Below the pieces are notes generated by a model. It saw only the letters and a list, made by a program, of their open reading frames with translations. It made no database searches and had not been told where the DNA came from. A stretch of DNA of 10,338 nt from NCBI GenBank assembly GCA_964568885.1, contig CAZMSF010000035.1, forward strand, positions 1 to 10,338, written 5' to 3'. The translations under genes were made by a program, and so were the position numbers. Positions within the stretch are counted from its first letter, which is position 1; every line of letters starts with the position of its first letter. Positions 1 to 4,897 of the stretch are shown here, in pieces. Source of the stretch: JAUSNA01 sp964568885 (lineage in GTDB: Bacteria; Patescibacteriota; Microgenomatia; Levybacterales; GWA1-39-11).

Positions 1-110
1 CACGGGATGCTGTAAATGAAGCAGTAGACAAAGCCCAAAAGAAATCCGCCCAGAAGATGCAACAGATGGGTGGAGGACTTCAAGAGCTATTAAGCGGCCT
101 TGGTCAATAG
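1..110 (+). CDS. YbaB/EbfC family nucleoid-associated protein, C-terminal fragment
   Basis: The gene enters from the left edge, in the frame starting at base 3, and ends at TAG 108-110. Only about 35 residues are visible. They form a charged helix (DAVNEAVDKAQKKSAQKMQQ) followed by a Gly/Leu tail (MGGGLQELLSGLGQ). This layout matches the C-terminus of the small YbaB/EbfC DNA-binding proteins, which end in a helix with a Met/Gly/Leu-rich tail. Family members are dimers of about 100 residues that bind DNA and are often encoded beside dnaX/recR. Here the next gene is prs, whose ATG follows the TAG without a gap, so the two are probably co-transcribed and translationally coupled. The assignment rests on a short tail only; the N-terminal part lies outside the window. 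Confidence 0.6.
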   Translation, partial: RDAVNEAVDKAQKKSAQKMQQMGGGLQELLSGLGQ

Positions 111-1022
111 ATGATTTTTTTTGGAGACGACCAGAACAAGACATTATCTGAAGGCTTAGCGGCCGCTCTCTCATCACCACTTCATTTCCCCGAGATTACC
201 GTTTTTCCCGATGGAGAACGGAGAATTCGACTTTCTGAAAGCGTGGTTGAAAAAGACGTAGTTTTTTTAAAGACCACCTCTGTTACTCCCAATGTTGATT
301 CCTTTATTGTCGAGACTGCGTTTCTTATCGATGCTATCAAGAGGAGCGGAGCCGACAGCGTTACGGGCATCATTCCGTATATTCCCTATTCCCGAGCCGA
401 CCATGTGTTCCGCGACGGCGAGGCCGTTCCTTTGGAAGTAGTTATTCATATGTTTGAGAATGCAGGACTCTCGAAAATTGTTTTTGTTGACCCTCATACT
501 ATCAAGATGCAGGACATGTTTTCGGTTGAAGTCGTGAATTTATCTGCTCTTTCATTGTTTGCAGAAAAAATAAAAACACTTACTTATGACCGTGATAATG
601 CGGTTATTGTCAGCCCCGATATGGGAGGGTTAAGACGCATGGAGCAATTGTCGCAAATGTTAGACAATATGCCGTTTGCTTCAATTGAGAAAGATAGGAA
701 TTATGACGACGGGTCGATAAAAGCAAACGGAGTGCATGGGGAAATTAAAAAAACCTGTTTTGTTGTCGATGATATTATCTCATCAGGTAGAACCATAGTG
801 CAGGCTGTCGAAAAACTGAAGGATAAAGGGGCAGAGGACGTTTATGTTTTTGCGACCCACCCGGTGTTATCTGAAGATGCATCCAAGATATTGGAAAAAT
901 GTGACGCAAAAAAAATATTTATCACTGATGCACTTCCGGTGGCGCAAGAAAAACGGTTTGAGATGCTTGAAGTTCTAAGCCTTGCTCCTCTACTGGGAAA
1001 GACTCTGCAGCAGACGCAATAA
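111..1022 (+). CDS. prs: Ribose-phosphate pyrophosphokinase (PRPP synthetase)
   Basis: This cytosolic enzyme makes PRPP from ribose 5-phosphate and ATP, the precursor of purines, pyrimidines, histidine and NAD. The 303-residue product spans the whole family layout. It has FPDGE at 32-36 (ATP-site segment), the segment around IPYIPYSRADH at 88-98, VDPHT at 126-130, SPDMGGLRR at 168-176, the PRPP-binding loop VVDDIISSGRT at 218-228, and a typical C-terminal LSLAPLL at 289-295. The segment after SRADH reads FRDGEAVPLEV, closer to archaeal-type short enzymes than to the usual bacterial SRE-type loop. The ATG directly abuts the TAG of the ybaB-like gene and has no clear Shine-Dalgarno sequence, so coupled translation is likely. 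The last 101 nt overlap the 3' end of the opposite-strand gene ending at 922. The C-terminal family motif lies inside the overlap, so this gene's end is real. Confidence 0.93.
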   Translation: MIFFGDDQNKTLSEGLAAALSSPLHFPEITVFPDGERRIRLSESVVEKDVVFLKTTSVTPNVDSFIVETAFLIDAIKRSGADSVTGIIPYIPYSRADHVFRDGEAVPLEVVIHMFENAGLSKIVFVDPHTIKMQDMFSVEVVNLSALSLFAEKIKTLTYDRDNAVIVSPDMGGLRRMEQLSQMLDNMPFASIEKDRNYDDGSIKANGVHGEIKKTCFVVDDIISSGRTIVQAVEKLKDKGAEDVYVFATHPVLSEDASKILEKCDAKKIFITDALPVAQEKRFEMLEVLSLAPLLGKTLQQTQ

Positions 1023-1584
1023 TTTCTCCCCGTTCAGATATTACCTCTCCCAATTGTTCGACCAGATCTTTCTGACGGGAAACAGCGCCGCCCAGTATCG
1101 ACAGCTCATATTCCCTCCGCTTTCTTAAGTGGGGTTGAATGAGATTCAGTCCCGCGACTCCCTCAAGGGTAGCTCCTGTTGCTGCGGCATTCATCGCCTC
1201 GGGAAAGTCCCCCTGAACCGTTTGGACGGCCCCGTCGCCCATCGCAAGTATTCCAAGCGTTGCAGCAGCACCTGCGATAATTGTCCGCTTTTTAGAGGGG
1301 AAAAGTCTTCGTGCCACTTCTGCTTTTTCACGGCTCCAATTTTTGACATCTTGCCATGTTTCTTTGGGCTTTGGCCCATCATTAAGGATAAGATGGCTTC
1401 CGGCAAAACCAATTCCTGCAGCAAAAAGACTTCCTGCTACCGCTCGTGCTACGTGTCCATTCTGAATGTCAGAAACAGCCTGAGGAGAATCGACGAGTAT
1501 GCTTAAAAGAGGGAGAGATTTTATAGCAAGGCGTTCTTTTGGAGAGCGACTCTGTCCAGCCTGTCCTTCGGGCGAACGTTCCAT
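922..1584 (-). CDS. Uncharacterised membrane protein, 220 aa
   Basis: I do not recognise this family. The 220-residue product has a basic N-terminus rich in Ser/Pro/Gly, a hydrophobic segment at about 47-67, a Trp/Lys/Arg-rich linker at about 76-100, a second hydrophobic segment at about 100-122, a weaker Ala/Gly-rich stretch at 131-150, and a soluble charged helical tail from about 153. This suggests a two- or three-pass membrane protein. The open frame continues upstream to 2022, but I chose ATG 1582-1584. A near-consensus promoter (TTGACA, 17 bp, TATGCT) ends 6 nt before it, and the upstream extension is Leu/Ser/Phe-rich antisense sequence over a better plus-strand gene. An in-frame ATG at 1678-1680 is the alternative start. 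The 3' end runs 101 nt into prs on the other strand. The gene diverges from the coiled-coil gene set at 1704-2993. Confidence 0.6.
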   Translation of the reverse strand: MERSPEGQAGQSRSPKERLAIKSLPLLSILVDSPQAVSDIQNGHVARAVAGSLFAAGIGFAGSHLILNDGPKPKETWQDVKNWSREKAEVARRLFPSKKRTIIAGAAATLGILAMGDGAVQTVQGDFPEAMNAAATGATLEGVAGLNLIQPHLRKRREYELSILGGAVSRQKDLVEQLGEVISERGEIIASAAESFPVEEQGLELQASQTVFLAPPEVHQ

Positions 1585-1590
1585 AGCGCA

Positions 1591-1619
1591 AGCATACTGC
1601 GCGGACAATTCAATGTCAA
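1591..1619 (-). promoter_or_regulatory. Sigma70-type promoter, leaderless, for the 922-1584 gene
   Basis: On the minus strand a perfect -35 TTGACA (1619-1614) is followed by a 17-bp spacer and -10 TATGCT (1596-1591). Six nt then separate it from ATG 1584-1582. The expected transcription start, about 7 nt past the -10, falls on the A of the ATG. The promoter therefore supports the short start and predicts a leaderless mRNA. Confidence 0.65.
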
Positions 1620-1685
1620 TATGGCCGTTTGTGAGGCTGCTGTGAGGTTTCTGAAAGGCATATATCAAGTTTATGTGCATTTTGA

Positions 1686-1697
1686 GCAGTAAACTGC
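1686..1697. promoter_or_regulatory. Short palindrome upstream of the 1704 gene; possible operator or -10 region
   Basis: GCAGTAAACTGC is a 12-bp inverted repeat (arms GCAGT/ACTGC, 2-bp centre). On the plus strand it contains TAAACT at 1690-1695, a weak -10-like hexamer 8 nt before ATG 1704. No good -35 sits 16-18 bp upstream of it. It could be an operator or a weak promoter, or chance. Confidence 0.25.
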
Positions 1698-1703
1698 GTA
1701 TAT

Positions 1704-1946
1704 ATGAAACAGAACAATGCAGAAATAATGAAAAACACCAACAGTGAAAGCTTGGATCTGAAACAAATGGTCGAAGAGTCAAAGATGAAAGTTGCAACCG
1801 AACAGAGAGAGGCACACGAATCGGAAGAGCAGGCACGAAGTTTGGAGTTGGAATTAAGAGAGGCGCAGGCTGCGCATGAACGGAGAGAGCAGGCCGAGAG
1901 GCAGGGCAAAGAAACAAACGAAAAAGTGGCAGAGCTAACAGGATAG
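1704..1946 (+). CDS. Small coiled-coil protein of unknown function, 80 aa
   Basis: The 80-residue product is extremely rich in Glu, Gln, Lys and Arg, and from about residue 15 reads as one long amphipathic helix with heptad-like spacing (segments such as EEQARSLELELREAQ). It has no signal peptide, membrane segment or cysteine. I do not recognise a family. The start at 1704 is uncertain. No Shine-Dalgarno sequence precedes it, and a second in-frame ATG at 1728-1730 is possible. The next gene begins 14 nt after the TAG, which suggests one operon through 2993. The opposite strand is also open here, but its translation is Leu/Ser/Phe-rich as expected for antisense of a Glu/Lys-rich gene, so I prefer this strand. 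Confidence 0.6.
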   Translation: MKQNNAEIMKNTNSESLDLKQMVEESKMKVATEQREAHESEEQARSLELELREAQAAHERREQAERQGKETNEKVAELTG

Positions 1947-1960
1947 ATAGCCTAAAAAAT

Positions 1961-2257
1961 ATGACATACAAATCATTACAAACAAATTTTGAACGGGAAC
2001 TTTTGTTCCATCTCATCTTCAATATGAAGCAGGGGAGAACATCATCTGTTCGGGCACAGGAAATCGCTAAGGAATTTTTGGCTGTTTTAAAAAATGAGGA
2101 AAGTGCAGGAGGATTTATGGAAGCGCTTTCTAAAAAAGCCGAATTTTATCCGGAAGTTCGGGAGGCATTCTTAACGGTTGCAAGAGAATATGAAAAAGAA
2201 ATGGTGGACGAAAATCTTTTGAAAGTAAGAAATCTTTTGAAAGGAGGCATCAACTGA
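1961..2257 (+). CDS. Uncharacterised helical protein, 98 aa
   Basis: I do not recognise this protein. It is 98 residues long, predicted all-helical and soluble, with a hydrophobic N-terminal helix (ERELLFHLIFNMKQGR, 11-26), a second helix around 30-44 (RAQEIAKEFLAVLK), then a segment at 51-98 with alternating charged and hydrophobic residues. The spacing of helices suggests a small bundle or protein-interaction module. It starts 14 nt after the preceding coiled-coil gene with no clear ribosome binding site, and its TGA (2255-2257) is separated by one base from the next ATG. The mRNA just before its stop carries the strong Shine-Dalgarno sequence of the next gene. It is probably co-expressed with both neighbours and may act with them. 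Confidence 0.7.
   Translation: MTYKSLQTNFERELLFHLIFNMKQGRTSSVRAQEIAKEFLAVLKNEESAGGFMEALSKKAEFYPEVREAFLTVAREYEKEMVDENLLKVRNLLKGGIN
2241..2247 (+). promoter_or_regulatory. Strong Shine-Dalgarno sequence for the 2259 gene
   Basis: AAGGAGG lies inside the last codons of the preceding gene, 11 nt before ATG 2259-2261. It is the only near-perfect Shine-Dalgarno motif I found at a start in this window. It shows the organism can use SD-led initiation for operon-internal genes. Confidence 0.75.
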
Positions 2258-2258
2258 T

Positions 2259-2993
2259 ATGGAAGATATGGAAATGACGACAATGACAACAGGGGCAGCA
2301 GTAACAGTCTCTCAACCTCAGACTGAGAGAGTAATTGAGGCTCCATCTGATGATGACACGGTTACGTCGAAAGAAGTGTTTTCTGACCCTGATTTGGGGG
2401 TAGACACACCAAGAGATGAAGCCGAAATGTTATTTAAGTCCGCCAAAGAAGAAGGATTTGAGGAAGCGTTAACGCATTTGGCTGAAGGAGATTTTGAAAA
2501 GATTTCCGGCGAGGAATTGGCTCTGGACATTGTAGAACCCGAAAATGAAATTGAGAGAAAAGAACTGCAGGAAGGAGAGGTTGAGGAGATGCCGGAAAAA
2601 GAAAAAGAAGAGCTTTTGGAGAAGATTGAAGTACTGGAGGGGAAAGTATCTCACCTTATCGAACAAGATGAGACACTTCAGGAACGGCTCATAAAAAGCG
2701 ATGAGAGGTCACAAATGTCTCAGGAAATGCTTATTGAGATGTTCAAGTACCTTTACGAAATGGCAAAAAAAGAGGAGGACGAAAAGAAAAAACTGAGCAT
2801 TTTTGAGATACTTCTTGCTTTCGTAGCTAAATTTATGATAACGGTCGTTGACCCCGATGCGAAAGTCGAAAACGGAAAGAAGGAGGAAAAAACGGCCACA
2901 TCCACAAAGAAGCCCGCGTCTTTTGAGGACATGATGAAATTTATAAAAGAAAAAGGGGCAAAAGGATTTGGCCCGACCTCTCAAGCCGCGTAA
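2259..2993 (+). CDS. Acidic coiled-coil protein with one hydrophobic segment, 244 aa
   Basis: I do not recognise this family. The order along the 244 residues is as follows. A Thr/Met-rich, disordered, acidic N-terminus covers about 1-55. A helical segment at 52-90 contains FEEALTHLAEGDFEKIS. A long, very acidic coiled coil runs from about 95 to 155 (for example EKEKEELLEKIEVLEGKV). A basic stretch EKKK at 175-178 leads into an amphipathic to hydrophobic segment at 180-197 (SIFEILLAFVAKFMITVV), which could be a monotopic anchor or a short membrane helix. A Lys/Glu-rich linker follows, then a short C-terminal helix (FEDMMKFIKEKG, 222-233). The start is set by AAGGAGG at 2241-2247. It is the last gene of the 1704-2993 cluster; a separate promoter for proS follows. 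A scaffold or membrane-associated structural role is possible but is inference. Confidence 0.7.
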   Translation: MEDMEMTTMTTGAAVTVSQPQTERVIEAPSDDDTVTSKEVFSDPDLGVDTPRDEAEMLFKSAKEEGFEEALTHLAEGDFEKISGEELALDIVEPENEIERKELQEGEVEEMPEKEKEELLEKIEVLEGKVSHLIEQDETLQERLIKSDERSQMSQEMLIEMFKYLYEMAKKEEDEKKKLSIFEILLAFVAKFMITVVDPDAKVENGKKEEKTATSTKKPASFEDMMKFIKEKGAKGFGPTSQAA

Positions 2994-3000
2994 AACACAA

Positions 3001-3029
3001 TTCTCAATTCATGCGCGAGATGGTATACT
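3001..3029 (+). promoter_or_regulatory. Extended -10 promoter of proS, predicted leaderless
   Basis: A weak -35 TTCTCA (3001-3006), a 17-bp spacer and an extended -10 TGG-TATACT (hexamer 3024-3029) fill the 42-bp gap before proS. Six nt (AACCTC) separate the -10 from ATG 3036, so transcription is predicted to start on the ATG itself. Confidence 0.65.
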
Positions 3030-3035
3030 AACCTC

Positions 3036-4268
3036 ATGCGTTATTCCAAAATTTTTACAAAAACATTAAAGGAAGCTGACCACGACGAAGTTTCAAAAAA
3101 CGCCCAGCTTTTAACACGAGCAGGGTTTGTTTATAAGGAGATGGCAGGCGTTTATGCTTATCTTCCACTTGGACTGAGAGTTTTAAATAAAATTAACGAA
3201 ATTATACGTGAGGAGATGAATGCTATTGGGGGAGTTGAAATGTTTTTGACCGTTTTGCAGTCAAAAACTTTGTGGGAACAGTCCAACAGGTGGAGTGACG
3301 AAGTGGTTGACGATTGGTTCAAGACGGCACTCAAAAATGGCAGTGAAGTAGGTCTTGGTTTTACTCACGAGGAGCCGCTTACAAAGCTTATGAAGAGCTA
3401 CATTTCTTCATACCGCGATTTACCTCAGTATCCGTATCAAATCCAAACAAAATTCAGGAATGAACTGAGGGCTAAAAGCGGAATCATGAGGGGAAGAGAA
3501 TTTCTCATGAAAGATTTATATTCTTTTTCAAAGGACCAAGCGGAACACGATACTTTCTATGAGAAGTGTAAAGAGGCTTATTTACGGATTTTTGAACGAG
3601 TAGGATTGGGGGACAGAACATTTGTGACATTTGCAAGTGGAGGAAGTTTTAGTAAGTATTCTCATGAGTTTCAGACAGTTACAGAAGCGGGTGAGGATAC
3701 AATTTATCTGGACCGGGAAAAGAAATTCGGCATTAATAAGGAGGTATATACCGACGAGGTACTGAATGATTTGGGTATTTCCAGGGATTCGCTTGAGGAG
3801 GTAAAAACAATTGAAGTAGGAAATATTTTTTCTCTTGGGACGAAGTTTTCAGATGCTTTAGACCTCACTTTCGTAGATGCTGACGGTTCTCAAAAGAAAG
3901 TTATCATGGGATGCTATGGAATAGGACCCGGGAGAGTAATGGGAACGGTCGTTGAGGTATTGTCGGACGATAAGGGAATAGTCTGGCCGGAATCTATTGC
4001 GCCTTTTCAAGTCTATCTTATCTCTTTTGGTAAAGATGCCGAGACTGAAGCACTATACGAAGACCTTAAAGACAAAGGGATTGAGGTTCTATATGACGAT
4101 AGAGACAAGACTGCGGGAGAAAAATTTGCCGACTGCGACCTTTTAGGTATTCCTTTGAGAGTTGTTTTGTCACATAAGCTGGAGGAAGGGAAACTTGAAC
4201 TTAAAAAAAGAGACAAAGATGAAGCAAGGGTGACATCAAAAGAAGAACTGTTTAATAGTTTTTCGTAA
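3036..4268 (+). CDS. proS: Prolyl-tRNA synthetase lacking the editing insertion
   Basis: This class II synthetase charges tRNA-Pro. The 410-residue product has a motif 1 region around LGLRVLNKINEIIREEM (45-61), THEEPLT (110-116), motif 2 KFRNELRAKSG to RGREFLMKDLYSF (139-164), HEF at 210-212, EVGNIFSLGTKFS (260-272), motif 3 MGCYGIGPGRVMG (291-303), and a C-terminal anticodon-binding domain from about 320 containing LYDDRDKTAGEKFADCDLLG (352-371). Usual bacterial-type enzymes have about 570 residues, because a YbaK-like editing domain of about 180 residues sits between motifs 2 and 3. Here that space is a linker of roughly 40 residues (about 218-258). All three catalytic motifs are intact, so this is a natural short form, as in mitochondrial, some alphaproteobacterial and CPR enzymes. 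Ala-tRNA-Pro would not be cleared in cis. The gene has its own promoter and no Shine-Dalgarno sequence. Confidence 0.95.
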   Translation: MRYSKIFTKTLKEADHDEVSKNAQLLTRAGFVYKEMAGVYAYLPLGLRVLNKINEIIREEMNAIGGVEMFLTVLQSKTLWEQSNRWSDEVVDDWFKTALKNGSEVGLGFTHEEPLTKLMKSYISSYRDLPQYPYQIQTKFRNELRAKSGIMRGREFLMKDLYSFSKDQAEHDTFYEKCKEAYLRIFERVGLGDRTFVTFASGGSFSKYSHEFQTVTEAGEDTIYLDREKKFGINKEVYTDEVLNDLGISRDSLEEVKTIEVGNIFSLGTKFSDALDLTFVDADGSQKKVIMGCYGIGPGRVMGTVVEVLSDDKGIVWPESIAPFQVYLISFGKDAETEALYEDLKDKGIEVLYDDRDKTAGEKFADCDLLGIPLRVVLSHKLEEGKLELKKRDKDEARVTSKEELFNSFS

Positions 4269-4273
4269 GCTTG

Positions 4274-4801
4274 TTAATGCTTAATAAAGCCTAAGATAAT
4301 TGCCCAAAAAACACCCCAGACGGCAATAAATACAACACCAATTCCAATAAGAAGTGGAACCGTGAGTTTGATTTTTCCCTTCGGAGCCTTTGCTGCAGCC
4401 GCTTGTGGCGCATTCATTATGGCGGATGTGGGGGTATTTCCGCTGAAGGAGAAGGTATTCCCCTCATTGAGGGGTCTTGCCGGAGTACTTGTCAATGCCT
4501 CTTCGGCGCTTGCGGGCATCGATGGCATTGAGGGTGCTTCAATTGGCGGCATTGCCGGGGAGGCGGGGGTGGTAGCAGATTGCTGTTGTGGGGCAGCGCC
4601 TGTAGGGGGAGTAGCAGCCGCGTTTGGTTGTGGGGGAAGATTGGTTGAAATAGCAGGTTGAACGGGAGGCGGCGGGACGGAGGGTTGAAAAGGTTCTGCT
4701 GTTGCTTTCGGCGTTGAGGTTTGAGGAGTTGCGGATGTATTCATGACCCTATCGTAGATTTCTTTCAGCTCGGGGGTGAGATTTGTTTTCTTTGTATCCA
4801 T
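4274..4801 (-). CDS. Pro/Ala-rich protein with C-terminal membrane anchor, 175 aa
   Basis: The product begins with a short conserved-looking helical head (LTPELKEIYDRVMNT, 8-22). A long disordered Pro/Ala/Thr/Gln-rich region covers about 23-115, with repeats such as PPPP, PAMPP and PSMPSMP. A small motif NTFSFSG follows at 115-121, then an Ala/Lys stretch (AAAAKAPKGKIK, 134-145) and one strong transmembrane helix (147-171) with only GFIKH after it. There is no signal peptide. It is therefore a tail-anchored or single-pass protein whose Pro-rich arm is probably cytosolic, though topology is inferred. Proteins of this style occur next to housekeeping genes in CPR genomes, but I know of no function. 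Low sequence complexity could hide homology. It lies 5 bp from the proS stop (convergent) and diverges from the DHH gene, with a clear promoter 6 nt before ATG 4801. Confidence 0.8.
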   Translation of the reverse strand: MDTKKTNLTPELKEIYDRVMNTSATPQTSTPKATAEPFQPSVPPPPVQPAISTNLPPQPNAAATPPTGAAPQQQSATTPASPAMPPIEAPSMPSMPASAEEALTSTPARPLNEGNTFSFSGNTPTSAIMNAPQAAAAKAPKGKIKLTVPLLIGIGVVFIAVWGVFWAIILGFIKH

Positions 4802-4807
4802 GTATTA

Positions 4808-4837
4808 AGTGTAGCCTCGTTTCAAATTACTTGTCAA
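4808..4837 (-). promoter_or_regulatory. Promoter of the 4274-4801 gene, predicted leaderless
   Basis: On the minus strand a perfect -35 TTGACA (4837-4832) is followed by an 18-bp spacer and -10 TACACT (4813-4808). Six nt (TAATAC) then precede ATG 4801-4799. The -35 overlaps, base for base on the other strand, the -35 of the divergent promoter for the DHH gene. Confidence 0.7.
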
Positions 4838-4859
4838 GTCGGGGAATGTAGGATATACT
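4831..4859 (+). promoter_or_regulatory. Distal promoter of the DHH-family gene
   Basis: TTGTCA (4831-4836), a 17-bp spacer and TATACT (4854-4859) form a near-consensus sigma70-type promoter. Its transcription start should be near 4866, giving a leader of about 32 nt that contains the inverted repeat at 4869-4886. No Shine-Dalgarno sequence is seen in that leader. Confidence 0.6.
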
Positions 4860-4861
4860 AC

Positions 4862-4890
4862 TCAACTTTATCGGTAATTTCCGATATACT
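4862..4890 (+). promoter_or_regulatory. Proximal promoter of the DHH-family gene, predicted leaderless
   Basis: A second TATACT (4885-4890) repeats the GATATACTA context of the distal -10 exactly 31 bp downstream and ends 7 nt before ATG 4898. The -35 position 17 bp upstream is weak (TCAACT). If used, transcription would start at or one base before the ATG. Confidence 0.5.
4869..4886 (+). repeat. Inverted repeat between the tandem promoters (operator or leader hairpin)
   Basis: TATCGG and CCGATA (4869-4874 and 4881-4886) flank TAATTT and form an 18-bp near-palindrome. It sits between the two -10 elements and touches the second one. It could be a repressor site that covers the proximal -10, or a small hairpin in the transcript from the distal promoter. 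No T-run follows, so it is not a terminator. Confidence 0.45.
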
Positions 4891-4897
4891 AATATTC

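Noticed and set aside
1129..1506. Cys/Ser-rich plus-strand open frame of 125 codons
   Set aside because: It is opposite the better supported membrane protein and has a random-looking composition.
1585..2022. Upstream extension of the minus-strand membrane protein frame to 2022 (or to ATG 1680)
   Set aside because: The extension is Leu/Ser/Phe/Cys-rich antisense of a Glu/Lys-rich plus-strand gene, and a TTGACA-17-TATGCT promoter lies just before ATG 1584.
4266..4283. TAAGC...GCTTA hairpin between proS and the convergent gene as a terminator
   Set aside because: The stem is only 5 bp, AT-rich, and no T-run follows on either strand.
4362..4661. Ala/Gly-rich plus-strand open frame inside the Pro/Ala-rich gene
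   Set aside because: It is the antisense shadow of Pro/Ala codons with no start signal or promoter of its own.
4721..4897. In-frame upstream extension of the DHH gene
   Set aside because: It covers two promoters and the start of the opposite gene; the family-like N-terminus begins at ATG 4898.
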